Origin: Desulfurococcaceae archaeon
Lineage (GTDB): Archaea; Thermoproteota; Thermoprotei_A; Sulfolobales; NBVN01
Assembly (NCBI GenBank): GCA_020833255.1
Contig: JAJHQR010000007.1
Coordinates: forward strand, 1-40,214
Length of the DNA: 40,214 nt
Reading direction: 5' to 3'
Positions 16,123-24,592 of this stretch are shown one piece after another (position 1 is the first letter of the stretch; each line of letters opens with the position of its first letter). A program made the position numbers and the translations under genes. The notes under the pieces were generated by a model. That model did no database searches. It worked only from the letters and a program-made list of their open reading frames with translations, and was not told the origin of the DNA.

Positions 16123-17606
16123 GCTGTAACACCCCCCACTATCTTAGAGATAGCTAAGGCGTTAATGCTCCTACTCATACTCTCAGATACTTCCTCCACA
16201 CCGAAGACCGCACTACTTATGTTTACGTACGATTTCTCGCCGTTAACATTCACGAATATAGTTAAGTCTATCCCAGAACCCCAGGAATCTACGTAGTCCA
16301 TCTTAGCGTGTATGAACGCTTCATTACCCTCAACCCTCCACTCCACTTCCTCGGACGTGAAGAACTCGTTCGTCTTAATTAACTTAACGATAAACTCGGT
16401 TAATCTCCTCACGTCAGTCACGGAAGATATGAGGACGTATCTGAAGGTCGGGGGCATGTAAGCTTCAGTAACTAGCTTCTCCGGCTTAGTTCTTAAAACT
16501 ATGTAGATAGTTGAAGTAAGCCATGAGGTGGTTAAGGTCACCAAAGAATTCAGCGTTGAGGCTCCCCCCATCGAGATGAAGACGTACGTGAGCGTGATCA
16601 GCCCTGGGAACATTATTGATGTTAAAGTATAGCCGACCATAACTATGGTCATCGCCCACGGCTGAAAACCCATGAGGAATATCTTATTCCTCAATTCCTT
16701 TAAGTAGGGTGTGGTGGAGGAGAATATCGATATTATTATGATTGAAGCGGTTATTGATGAGAGAACGGCTGAGATTAAGGAGTCCGGCGTTGGTATGCGA
16801 ACCTCCGATACATACATCACGTAACCGTTACCAGTCACAGCGACTTCAGTGACCGGATATCTCTCCTCAAGAAACTCGAAAACTTTTACTGGCTCGATAA
16901 ACCCGCTTAAGTTAGTTACTACTATGTCCGTAGCTAGCGGTTCACTCACGTTCGCAAGCCTCATCACGTTATCATACGTTGATATCAAGACGTGTTGTAA
17001 GGGTACTGTGACAGGTTCTGTCCCCACATAGCCTTGAACCGGTATTATAGGGGTTTTATAGAATATTAGGTAATTCGCGAGCAAGTTGCTGTTCACGTGA
17101 ACTAAAGTTACTTCCAAGATCTTCCCGTCTAACAGCATAGAATCTGTTGCGCTTTCTTCAGAGATTTCGGAATAACCAAACGAGAACTCAGATAATCCGT
17201 CCTCAAGTCCTAAACCCTTCAAGACCTCCTCCTCAACCCCTAACACCACGTATATTAATTTCCTACTCTTCACTAGCTGGTAGGGGTGATCTAGGATCAC
17301 CCTGTAGTAGTAAGTACAGTGCCCTTCCAAGCTTAAACCACTTAATAATGTTGAGCAAGCTTCGACGCCGACAGGTTCGCTGAACCTGATTAGCATTGTG
17401 TGTGGGTCGCCAGTGATTGTCGGGTCCCTCACCACCACTAAATTGTTTTCGTACTTGGTGTTAAGTCCTGAAGCTATAACTGAGAGGATTGTCGCCAGTA
17501 TCACTAAGTAGGTGAAGGGTTTTCTGAGTATTAGTAAGCTCAACTTATAAATACCGACTAACCTCGCTAGCCTGGCCTTAATGACTGTTTTATACTCTCT
17601 AGTCAT
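16104..17606 (-). CDS. FtsX-like ABC permease
   Basis: A 500-aa membrane protein: one helix at about 26-47 (FTYLVILATILSVIASGL), a large external domain of about 220 residues, then about three helices at 272-375 in the FtsX manner (SITASIIIISIFSS; IFLMGFQPWAMTIVMVGYTLTSIMFPG), and a soluble C-terminal domain of about 130 residues. It pairs with the ATPase two genes downstream. The frame stays open for 32 codons before the ATG at 17606 and reads like a membrane helix (VVINAVFFLLIYFLVAIAVG), yet it contains no ATG, GTG or TTG after the preceding in-frame stop. The real start may therefore be non-standard or affected by a frameshift. Confidence 0.68.
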   Translation of the reverse strand: MTREYKTVIKARLARLVGIYKLSLLILRKPFTYLVILATILSVIASGLNTKYENNLVVVRDPTITGDPHTMLIRFSEPVGVEACSTLLSGLSLEGHCTYYYRVILDHPYQLVKSRKLIYVVLGVEEEVLKGLGLEDGLSEFSFGYSEISEESATDSMLLDGKILEVTLVHVNSNLLANYLIFYKTPIIPVQGYVGTEPVTVPLQHVLISTYDNVMRLANVSEPLATDIVVTNLSGFIEPVKVFEFLEERYPVTEVAVTGNGYVMYVSEVRIPTPDSLISAVLSSITASIIIISIFSSTTPYLKELRNKIFLMGFQPWAMTIVMVGYTLTSIMFPGLITLTYVFISMGGASTLNSLVTLTTSWLTSTIYIVLRTKPEKLVTEAYMPPTFRYVLISSVTDVRRLTEFIVKLIKTNEFFTSEEVEWRVEGNEAFIHAKMDYVDSWGSGIDLTIFVNVNGEKSYVNISSAVFGVEEVSESMSRSINALAISKIVGGVTAWEATS

Positions 17607-17698
17607 TCCGGACTCTGCCCTAACGTACTTGATGGCCGCGTAGCCTACAGCTATCGCAACGAGGAAGTAGATGAGGAGAAAGAATACAGCGTTGATGA
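17607..17698 (-). other. Open upstream extension of the permease frame
   Basis: 92 nt between the OPT-like gene stop and the permease ATG. On the minus strand it is fully open in the permease frame and encodes a hydrophobic helix followed by YAAIKYVRAESG. That composition is protein-like, so the gap is probably coding although no usual start codon is available. Confidence 0.5.
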
Positions 17699-19405
17699 CT
17701 ACATCACCCCGACCAAGCTCATTAATACTGAAGTAGCTACCCCTAAGCCAGCGCCTGCTAGAATAAGGCTAGAGTACGTGATCAGTGACTCGTAAACATC
17801 GACGCCTATTCTAAAAGCCACGTACTTGATTAATGAAGCTATCAGGAAGAGCAAGCCTAAGTCAGGCGTTAGAGTAACCCCGATCAGTATACCGAATAAA
17901 GATATACCGCCGAGACCTAAGAACTTGAACGTGATTATTAGGAGAGACGCCATGAGTAAGCCTATGAGTATGGAGTATGCGTTAAAGGAGGATATGTTCC
18001 CGCTGTAGAGGTTATTCATCCACATAACGAGCGGCACCCACCTAAGAAGATTGAGTTTAGGGGATGCGAGACCGAAAGTGTTGAGTAGTACGTGCCCGTA
18101 AAGCAGGGTTATCGGCGCGCCTAAGAGCATCAGCAACGCTGGTAGGAAGGTCGATACCTCAGCCCTGATCTCAAGGGTTTTGCCGGCTTTAACGTAGTTG
18201 AGCGTGTTAGCAGCCACGAACTGAGGCATGGGAACCCCTGTGTAAGGGTCTAAAAACACGTAGGGTGTAGCGCCTCTAGCCCCGGAAGAAAACAAGGTTA
18301 AGGTGACTAAGGGTAGTGTAGCTTGCGATACGGTTCCGGCCTCCCCGGCAACCCTTAAAGTAAAAATAGTTAGGAATACGTGAAGAACCACGAGGATAGG
18401 GACTACTGAGAGGGTGATTACGGAGACTTCATGTAAGAGGATTAACGGGACGGCTAAGCTACTTATTAAGAGTATCGATAAGAGTAGGTAGCGTGTAAGG
18501 TACTTGCTTGAGTACACATACCTCAGCGAGGTCTTGAAGTAGTTCCTGCTCATGACCACGTAATATGAGGACGCTACCAGCAAGAAACCGCTAATCAGTG
18601 ACGCTATGTACGGGGCGGCCGCCGTAGCTAACGCGTGGTTGTCTAGGGAAGGCAAGGATATTAAGAGACCCAGTGATGCGAGTAAGGGCGTTACGAGCAA
18701 GTAGGTCAGCATGTTGCCAATACCTATCCCGAGCGAGGTATTGAGCGGTATCAGTAAAGCTAGCATCAAAACAAAGACGTCTAGAGTTAGAGCTAAGGCA
18801 GCCCCCGGCATTATCCTCTGCATAACCGGCGTTACATCAAGTGTTAACCCGCCAGAATACATTATGAGGAGCTGAGTTAAGAAACCCAAAGATATCGATA
18901 AAGCTAAGTACTCTTTCTTCAGCACCTTACCTACCTGAATGACCCTGGCTATTGAGGAACCTATAGGATAGGACAATTTTTCCTTCTCTATGTAGTGTTT
19001 GTAGAAAACGTAAGCGATTAGAGACCCTGAAACAGAGACTGCGGTAGCGTAAGAGTAGAAGAGTACGGTATCGAGACTTAGGAAACCCGTGTAGTAAGTC
19101 CATGAAGGGAGGTCTAAGATCTCGGTATCCCCGTAGGTGTGAAGCATTGTGTAAGTGATGTACATTCCTGCAGTCATAGTCGTTGAAATAGAGATCCCGG
19201 CAGCTACCGCAACCCCTATGAAATGCTCAAAAACTGTCGGTGTTTTTCTGAAGATCGCTCTATACAAAACTAGGAAGATTATGGCTGATACCACGCCAGC
19301 TATTTCCGCTGTGGTGTAGCCTGTCACAGCGTACCCGTAGGTATCGACAAACCCTTGAAGAAGCCCGACCAACAACCCTAAAAAGACCGCTCTAATTAAG
19401 CTCAT
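17699..19405 (-). CDS. OPT-like polytopic membrane transporter
   Basis: A 568-aa very hydrophobic protein with about 14-16 predicted helices. The overall size, helix number and segments such as GLLVGLLQGFVDTYGYAVTG and IPLNTSLGIGIGNMLTYLL resemble the oligopeptide/metal-chelate transporter (OPT/YSL) family, but no single diagnostic motif was confirmed. It overlaps the upstream DUF447 gene by 4 nt (19402-19405) and is followed by the FtsX-like permease, so a shared pathway is likely. Substrate unknown. Confidence 0.6.
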   Translation of the reverse strand: MSLIRAVFLGLLVGLLQGFVDTYGYAVTGYTTAEIAGVVSAIIFLVLYRAIFRKTPTVFEHFIGVAVAAGISISTTMTAGMYITYTMLHTYGDTEILDLPSWTYYTGFLSLDTVLFYSYATAVSVSGSLIAYVFYKHYIEKEKLSYPIGSSIARVIQVGKVLKKEYLALSISLGFLTQLLIMYSGGLTLDVTPVMQRIMPGAALALTLDVFVLMLALLIPLNTSLGIGIGNMLTYLLVTPLLASLGLLISLPSLDNHALATAAAPYIASLISGFLLVASSYYVVMSRNYFKTSLRYVYSSKYLTRYLLLSILLISSLAVPLILLHEVSVITLSVVPILVVLHVFLTIFTLRVAGEAGTVSQATLPLVTLTLFSSGARGATPYVFLDPYTGVPMPQFVAANTLNYVKAGKTLEIRAEVSTFLPALLMLLGAPITLLYGHVLLNTFGLASPKLNLLRWVPLVMWMNNLYSGNISSFNAYSILIGLLMASLLIITFKFLGLGGISLFGILIGVTLTPDLGLLFLIASLIKYVAFRIGVDVYESLITYSSLILAGAGLGVATSVLMSLVGVM

Positions 19406-20049
19406 CTCAGCGAATCACCTAACAAACCATTTAACTCCTCCTCAACGATGTTAGCCATCTCAACTAGTTCATGGCTCCCCAGCTTCCTAACTAAATTGAG
19501 GTTTATTCTTAATAAATTGAGGTACTCCGTTAAGTCTCTATATCCTTCGTTAACTAACGCGGCAACCTTAGTGTAATAAACTAGCGCTTCAAGTAAGGCG
19601 TTATTAGCTCTACTTAAAGCTAGCCTAGATCCAGGACCTTCGTAAACCCTCTCAGCCGTGACCAAGAAAACCGCTCTCTCACCGACCATGTCTGAAAGCT
19701 TAGCTCGCCCCACCACATATAAATCAAAATCACCTCTAATTACCGGTACCTCGCTCGAATCAATGAAATCAAAAACTAATTCTTTCTGACTGAATATAGC
19801 CTTAAAAAAGTATCTTGCGTCACTCGTGAAGTTCAGGGATAGTGGGGGTCTGGAAACTAGGTTTGCGTAAGTCTTGCTGTTTCTGTAAGGCCTGAGTATT
19901 AGGTGTGGCTCACCATACTCTACACCCATAGGAGCCGCGTGAGGTTTTAATTCATCGCTTAAGGTCACAGCTATCGATTCGTGATAGCCGAACCTAAGGA
20001 ACCTATCAATAACCCCCGTCCCCACCACCTTAGAAATACTTGCAATCAA
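19402..20049 (-). CDS. DUF447 family protein (flavin-reductase-like fold)
   Basis: A 215-aa archaeal DUF447 protein. The first about 125 residues form an FMN-binding split-barrel-like domain (HAAPMGVEYG, LILRPYRNSKTYANL, PLSLNFTSDARYFFKA), followed by a helical C-terminal domain (ANNALLEALVYYTK). Function unknown. TTG is the start codon. It is the first gene of the ABC operon and its promoter region, shared with mptE, contains an 18-nt perfect palindrome. In a window with pterin biosynthesis genes, a flavin- or pterin-related role is possible but unproven. Confidence 0.8.
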   Translation of the reverse strand: MIASISKVVGTGVIDRFLRFGYHESIAVTLSDELKPHAAPMGVEYGEPHLILRPYRNSKTYANLVSRPPLSLNFTSDARYFFKAIFSQKELVFDFIDSSEVPVIRGDFDLYVVGRAKLSDMVGERAVFLVTAERVYEGPGSRLALSRANNALLEALVYYTKVAALVNEGYRDLTEYLNLLRINLNLVRKLGSHELVEMANIVEEELNGLLGDSLR

Positions 20050-20054
20050 GGTGA

Positions 20055-20072
20055 TAAGTTAAATTTAACTTA
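20055..20072. promoter_or_regulatory. 18-nt perfect palindrome in a divergent promoter
   Basis: TAAGTTAAATTTAACTTA is its own reverse complement. It lies in the 35-nt gap between the DUF447 operon (start 20049) and mptE (start near 20085-20088), so it could be a bidirectional TATA/BRE element or an operator for a dimeric regulator. Confidence 0.5.
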
Positions 20073-20084
20073 AGTGATCTCTTT

Positions 20085-20804
20085 TTGGTGCGGGTATTGG
20101 ACAGCCTGGCGTGGGCTTCCTTACATGACGTCGTTAGGCGTGAGTTCGGGTTTAGCCACGACGAGGACTTCGCGGCGGCCGAGACCCTGAATATGATATT
20201 ACAGGGATTTAGTAGGGGGCGTGATGAGGTATTGCGAGATTTGAGGAAGCTCGTTAAAGACTCAAGAGTCTTGGTGGTCGGTGCTGGCCCGAGCTGCGTG
20301 AAGGTCTCCGGGTTAGCGAGTCTCTACGACGTAGTGATAGCCGCTGATGGTGCGCTAAGGTGTTGTCGACATGTTGGTGTAGAGCCTCATGCAGTGGTTA
20401 CGGATCTTGACGGCGTTAGCTTAAACGACTTATTGTCTTTCAGCGGATTTATCGTGGTACATGCTCACGGGGATAACGTGGAGAGGGTGAGGCTCTGGAC
20501 CCCATTATTGAAGGAGAAGAGAGTCTTAGGTACTTCCCAAGTCTTGTACACGACATCCAACATAAGTTTCTCCGGGGGATTCACTGACGGGGATAGAGCT
20601 GTCTACTTAGCTCTCGCGAATGATGCGATTGAGGTAGGGCTCGTGGGTTTCGATTTTGAAGGACTTGTGAGCAGGTATTCTAAGCCACACCTAGAGAACG
20701 AGGTTCCGGCAACCCCAGTAAAGAGTAGAAAGCTTTATTGGTGTAGAGTCTTAATTGACTTGATGAGGTTGAGCTGGGGATGCAAGATAACTCACGTAGC
20801 GTGA
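20085..20804 (+). CDS. mptE: MptE-type 6-hydroxymethylpterin pyrophosphokinase
   Basis: DUF115/MptE family (239 aa). The characterised archaeal enzyme pyrophosphorylates 6-hydroxymethyl-7,8-dihydropterin in the tetrahydromethanopterin-type coenzyme pathway. Motifs: LVVGAGPSC at about 64-72, IAADGALR, HAVVTDLDG at about 104-112, VVHAHGDN, and GFTDGDRA with a final GLVGFDFEG. Starts TTG 20085 and GTG 20088 are both in frame; an AT-rich promoter within the palindrome suggests a leaderless message. mptG overlaps its end by 25 nt, which supports the pterin assignment. Confidence 0.85.
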   Translation: MVRVLDSLAWASLHDVVRREFGFSHDEDFAAAETLNMILQGFSRGRDEVLRDLRKLVKDSRVLVVGAGPSCVKVSGLASLYDVVIAADGALRCCRHVGVEPHAVVTDLDGVSLNDLLSFSGFIVVHAHGDNVERVRLWTPLLKEKRVLGTSQVLYTTSNISFSGGFTDGDRAVYLALANDAIEVGLVGFDFEGLVSRYSKPHLENEVPATPVKSRKLYWCRVLIDLMRLSWGCKITHVA

Positions 20805-21733
20805 GGTTGAGGATACCGTACAGACTCCACCTAGGTTTTTACAGGTATAGGGACTTGCCCTACCTTTTCGGGTCTACCGGGGTAGCGGTGAGAGAACCTT
20901 ACTTAATAATGAGGGTTTCCAGAACTGAGGGAGGGCTCACATTAAGGACCCCTACCGCAGAATCTGAGAAAATAATCGCGGGAACGCTAAGGGAGCTTAA
21001 CATCGAAGAAGGCTTGAGTGTAGAGATCTCCGGCTTCTTAAGACACCACGTAGGTCTTGGATCGAGAACCAAGCTGGTCATGGGCTTGCTCAAATCACTT
21101 AAAACCCTCGATTACGTTAGGGAGAACAACCCTATAGATCACTTAGCTAAGAAATTAGGTGTGGGTCGCGTCTCAGGCATAGGTATTTACACTTTCCTAT
21201 ACGGTGGGTTCATAGCGGATACCGGCGTGTTTCGAGGGAACGGCGTTCTTAAGTATCCTGAGTTGTTGGTTAGGTTAAGACCTCCTAAGTGGAAGGTTTT
21301 GATCGTAGTACCGGAAGGTGTTAGAGGTTTTCATGAGAGGGAGGAGGAGCCAGCGTTAAGTAGTGTGGAACCGCATGAGAATCAGGCAGAGCTCTACACT
21401 CTCTTCACTCACTTAATAACCTCGGTAAGAGTAGGTGATTTCAGGCTTTTTAGTAAGGCTTTGTCTAGAATACAGTTGCTTGCTGGCCAGTACTTCAGTA
21501 AGTATCAGGGCGGCATATACTCTAGCGAGGAATCCTCGATAATAGCTGAAACACTGAGTAAGAACGGTGTCACGGCGTTAGGACAGAGTAGTTGGGGGCC
21601 CGCAATCTACGGTTTCGTCGAGGACGGGAGGAGGATTGAGAGAGTTATCAAGGCTTTGAACGAGTTAAGCAAATCCCTCAATCTTAGGTTTTGGTTAACG
21701 GAGGTTTCGGGGAGGGGGCACTACATTCTCTAA
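20780..21733 (+). CDS. mptG: Beta-ribofuranosylaminobenzene 5'-phosphate synthase
   Basis: MptG (317 aa) condenses 4-aminobenzoate or 4-hydroxybenzoate with PRPP, releasing CO2 and PPi, to make the aryl-ribose part of methanopterin-type coenzymes. It has the GHMP-kinase-like fold: N-terminal IPYRLHLGFY, STGVAV, the glycine loop HHVGLGSRTK (about 90-99), GVGRVSGIGIYTF and the C-terminal TALGQSSWGPAIYGF. The length fits the family. It overlaps mptE by 25 nt in a plus-strand operon. With mptE and mptN nearby it indicates a one-carbon carrier pterin in this non-methanogenic-looking archaeon. Confidence 0.92.
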   Translation: MQDNSRSVRLRIPYRLHLGFYRYRDLPYLFGSTGVAVREPYLIMRVSRTEGGLTLRTPTAESEKIIAGTLRELNIEEGLSVEISGFLRHHVGLGSRTKLVMGLLKSLKTLDYVRENNPIDHLAKKLGVGRVSGIGIYTFLYGGFIADTGVFRGNGVLKYPELLVRLRPPKWKVLIVVPEGVRGFHEREEEPALSSVEPHENQAELYTLFTHLITSVRVGDFRLFSKALSRIQLLAGQYFSKYQGGIYSSEESSIIAETLSKNGVTALGQSSWGPAIYGFVEDGRRIERVIKALNELSKSLNLRFWLTEVSGRGHYIL

Positions 21734-21748
21734 CTCGTTAATCAGGTA

Positions 21749-22723
21749 TCAGAAACTAACTAACACGTGGTAAACGATTAGTGAGAGGATGGTGTTTAAG
21801 AGTATGAGTAGGGTGTAGAGCTTTATTAATTCCCTCTCAGTGAGGGGTTTTCTCAGCACCAGTAATTGTACTAACGTGACCGGTGCCTTACTTGATTTAT
21901 TCGGAGCTATCCTCATATCCTCCGTTAATATCACAGGTCTTGAAATCCTCTCCTTATTCCTGAATCCGCCGACGCTGGTCAATATGCTGAAGCCGTTAAT
22001 TATTAAGGGTATGTAAAGCATTAGCGTCAAGTACTCTCTCCTCAATAATATTGCTTGGGAAGCTACTAATGATCCTAACATGAAGGAACCGCTGTTACCA
22101 TTAAATATTTTTGAGGGGTACGCGTTGAAGGGGAGGTAACTAATTAAGAAGGATATGACGAATAGCGAGAATATGAAGCCCTCACTCAGTGGTTGGGGTC
22201 TGTCAACGGTGGATACTAGTAAGGCTATCGATGACGTGAGCGCTGCCGTCACCGCAATACCGTTGTGTGTGTCAATCATGTTATACGCGTTCGCTGACAC
22301 GCTGTAAGCTAGCGGTAGGAGTAACGGGTATATTATGTGTATCCTTAAAGAACCAACTAACGGTATATAAGGTCTCGGCACGTAAGCACCGCCGAGCAGG
22401 ACCGGCAGTGAGGGGAGTGTGAGTAAAACGACTTTCCACACAGCTCCAAGACCCTTAAAGTCGTCGTAAAAACCTATTAAGCCGGCGATCATTGCTGCAA
22501 GAACGTGGCACGCGAATAACGTCATGTTGTTTATTAGGGAGAGAATCAACCCGGTTAACAAGGTAATCATGAACGCCGGTCCCGCTGTCTTAGGTATTCT
22601 GGGTTTCCCAGGCTTATGAAGGTCCGGGGACGTCATCCCCTTACTCTTCTCCACACTCATGATCACGTAGGTTGACGCTAGCGTAGCCGTTATCGTTACC
22701 GGTATCAGTACCCACTCAATCAC
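21749..22723 (-). CDS. AglH-like GlcNAc-1-phosphate transferase (MraY/WecA family)
   Basis: Polytopic enzyme (324 aa, about ten helices) that attaches a sugar-1-phosphate to polyprenyl phosphate, the first committed step of lipid-linked oligosaccharide assembly. Family motifs: KPGKPRIPKTAGPAF at about 41-55, FYDDFKGLG at about 96-104, NAYNMIDTHNGI at about 165-176, and FNGNSGSFMLG at about 209-219 where many relatives have an Asp in place of the first Asn after Gly. It would supply the substrate pathway used by AglB (189-2351). GTG start. It is convergent with mptG (15-nt gap) and divergent from mptN. Confidence 0.83.
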   Translation of the reverse strand: MIEWVLIPVTITATLASTYVIMSVEKSKGMTSPDLHKPGKPRIPKTAGPAFMITLLTGLILSLINNMTLFACHVLAAMIAGLIGFYDDFKGLGAVWKVVLLTLPSLPVLLGGAYVPRPYIPLVGSLRIHIIYPLLLPLAYSVSANAYNMIDTHNGIAVTAALTSSIALLVSTVDRPQPLSEGFIFSLFVISFLISYLPFNAYPSKIFNGNSGSFMLGSLVASQAILLRREYLTLMLYIPLIINGFSILTSVGGFRNKERISRPVILTEDMRIAPNKSSKAPVTLVQLLVLRKPLTERELIKLYTLLILLNTILSLIVYHVLVSF

Positions 22724-22799
22724 ATTACCCCACTCTAGATGTTTATTTGCGTAGTCCTTAAATAGTTGCCTAAGCTAAATACTCTTGAGGTAACGATGC

Positions 22800-23690
22800 T
22801 TGAGGGTTGCTGTAATTCATGAAGCCCCCGTGCCTCCTCAGACTGCTAGGGAGTTACTTACGGAATTATTGAGGAAGGGTGTTTCCGTTCTCTACTTAAG
22901 AATATCGAGACTTAACGGCGAAGTCTTAAAAGACGGTAGTCTGAGGATTAGCTACGGTAGCGATCACCTGGTCGAGATAGATGGCGGCTTAGTAAGGGGG
23001 GTTGGTTCCGTAGCGAGTATGGAGACCCTCCTCAAGAGGGTAAACATACTGAAACAACTTGAGATAAGCGGTGTGTTACTAGTTAATAGTAGTGAGGGCT
23101 TCCTGAACGCTCGCGATAAGTATAGAGCAACTCAACTACTAGCTAGTTCCGGGGTGAGAGTTCCTGAAACTAAGATTACTGAGGACGTGTACGTGTTAAG
23201 CGAGACCGTGAGATCCTGGGGTAAGACTGTTATTAAGCCGTTGATAGGGAGTATGGGTTACGGCTCACTACTCGTTTCAGACCCTGACATAGCTTACATA
23301 ATAGGCAAGACCTGGCTTAGCCATAGCCAGCCACTCTTAATACAGAAATACACTAGAGCTAAGGAGCGGGATATAAGGGTCTTCATAGTAGGCGATGAGA
23401 TTCTGGGCGCGATATACAGGTATAAGCCCGAGAATACTTGGAAAACTAACGTAGCTCAAGGCGCGAGAGTTGAGAAAGCGCCGGTAGACGCTGATTTAGC
23501 AGAGCTATCTTTAAAAGCTACCAGGATTCTGAAGCTAGACTACGCAGGGGTTGACGTAGGCGAAACCGAGGATGGTTACGTAATTTACGAAGTCAACGCA
23601 ATGCCTAACTGGCAAGGCTTTTACGCAGGCACGGGAGTGAATCCCGCTCCTAAGATAGTAGACTACTTACTGAGGAAACTAAAGAAATAA
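22800..23690 (+). CDS. RimK-like ATP-grasp ligase, MptN-like
   Basis: ATP-dependent carboxylate-amine ligase (296 aa). N-terminal domain (MRVAVIHE), central ATP-grasp with TVIKPLIGSMGYGSLL at about 140-155 and QKYTRAKERDIRVFIVG, and a metal-binding C-terminal motif YEVNAMPNWQGFYAG. Close relatives are MptN (glutamate ligase on tetrahydrosarcinapterin), CofF and RimK. Proximity to mptE/mptG makes the pterin glutamyl ligase the likeliest role. TTG start preceded by GAGGTAAC. LysX-type ligases are less likely because no lysine or arginine biosynthesis genes are here. Confidence 0.78.
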   Translation: MRVAVIHEAPVPPQTARELLTELLRKGVSVLYLRISRLNGEVLKDGSLRISYGSDHLVEIDGGLVRGVGSVASMETLLKRVNILKQLEISGVLLVNSSEGFLNARDKYRATQLLASSGVRVPETKITEDVYVLSETVRSWGKTVIKPLIGSMGYGSLLVSDPDIAYIIGKTWLSHSQPLLIQKYTRAKERDIRVFIVGDEILGAIYRYKPENTWKTNVAQGARVEKAPVDADLAELSLKATRILKLDYAGVDVGETEDGYVIYEVNAMPNWQGFYAGTGVNPAPKIVDYLLRKLKK

Positions 23691-23780
23691 AATTATATTG
23701 AGTTAGTGGGGCGGGGATGGCCTCTAAGGTTGAGGGAATCAAAACAGTAAGATACGTTTCTGAATCTTAGCTGGGAGTTA

Positions 23781-23810
23781 GTGTTTGAGGTTACCTCAAA
23801 ATTCAAACAC
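23781..23810. terminator. Hairpin between convergent mptN and lrp genes
   Basis: GTGTTTGA (23781-23788) pairs with TCAAACAC (23803-23810), and an inner GAGG-TTA-CCTC also pairs. It overlaps the stop codon of the minus-strand regulator and lies in the 112-nt gap between two convergent genes, so it could mark 3' ends of both transcripts. Confidence 0.4.
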
Positions 23811-24279
23811 TTAGTCTTGAGAATACCTTGCCTATGTTTTTACTCTCCAGGGTTTTGAAAACGTACTTGACCTTCATCTCGGTAATTCCCTTAATTAAAG
23901 CTATTTCGTCTATGGTGGATGAAAGTTCTTCGTTGCTGGTAGACACTATCTTGAGTAGGAGCGGGTACTCACCGCTTACCTCGTAGATTTCTAGAACGTT
24001 TGGTTTTTCTTTAAGTTCTTCCACTATATTCTTGATGTATTGAGGCATGGCCTTGATCTCCACATAAACTTGCTGTAAGAAGCCGAGCTTGTTTAAGTCT
24101 ACGTCGATCGTGTAACTTTTGAGGATTCTGTTATTCCTCAGCTTCCTAACTCTTAAGTATATTGTTGACTCGCTAACGCTTAGGTTGCGGGCTAGTCTCC
24201 TGAAAGGTATTCTAGAATCTTCGAGTAGTTTTGCGAGTATCATGATATCTAGCTTATCTATCTCTACGTTCTCAGTCAT
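23803..24279 (-). CDS. Lrp/AsnC family transcription regulator
   Basis: A 158-aa DNA-binding regulator. The N-terminal winged helix-turn-helix (LDIMILAKLLEDSRIPFRRL, SESTIYLRVRKLRNNRI) covers about residues 8-55 and a RAM ligand-binding domain (LGFLQQVYVEIKA, VLEIYEVSGEYPLLLKIVS, GITEMKVKYVFKTL) about 64-150. Such proteins sense amino acids or act as global regulators. It is translated after the small gene at 24272-24514 with an 8-nt overlap, and the threonine dehydratase gene lies upstream in the opposite direction, a possible target (inference). Confidence 0.93.
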   Translation of the reverse strand: MTENVEIDKLDIMILAKLLEDSRIPFRRLARNLSVSESTIYLRVRKLRNNRILKSYTIDVDLNKLGFLQQVYVEIKAMPQYIKNIVEELKEKPNVLEIYEVSGEYPLLLKIVSTSNEELSSTIDEIALIKGITEMKVKYVFKTLESKNIGKVFSRLSV

Positions 24280-24514
24280 TCTGCACGCACCTATTACCGA
24301 ACCTGTTCTCTATTACTAGGTAATAATCTTTACCGACTTCCTCAACGTCTATTAATGAGAGCTTAGATTTAATCACGAGCTCCACGTACTCATGGATCTC
24401 GCTTATATCCTTAATCAACACCTTAACTCTCTCCCCGCACTCCATAGCGTCGCTTAATTCAGTGAATAATTCTTTAGCTTCCTTAACGTTCCTCACGCTT
24501 CTCTGCGTTCTCAA
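24272..24514 (-). CDS. Small hypothetical protein cotranscribed with lrp
   Basis: An 80-aa acidic protein with a predicted alpha/beta pattern (VKEAKELFTELSDAMECGERVKVLI, SLIDVEEVGKDYYLVIENR). No family was recognised; the arrangement faintly recalls TusA-like folds, but the Cys-Pro motif of TusA is absent. It is the first gene of a two-gene operon with the Lrp/AsnC regulator (8-nt overlap) and is divergent from ilvA, with a 78-nt gap. Confidence 0.62.
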   Translation of the reverse strand: MRTQRSVRNVKEAKELFTELSDAMECGERVKVLIKDISEIHEYVELVIKSKLSLIDVEEVGKDYYLVIENRFGNRCVQND

Positions 24515-24592
24515 TACGTAAACCTCCTCCTATTTCATCACGTTCTAGTTTAAAATTTGTTCTGACATAATGTTTTAGGGTGTGAAGGTTTC

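Noticed and set aside
23700-23760. GGGGCGGGGATGG segment examined as a possible tRNA 5' half
   Set aside because: It lacks the AGCGGGG start, a D arm and the CTCATA end required for the initiator tRNA partner.
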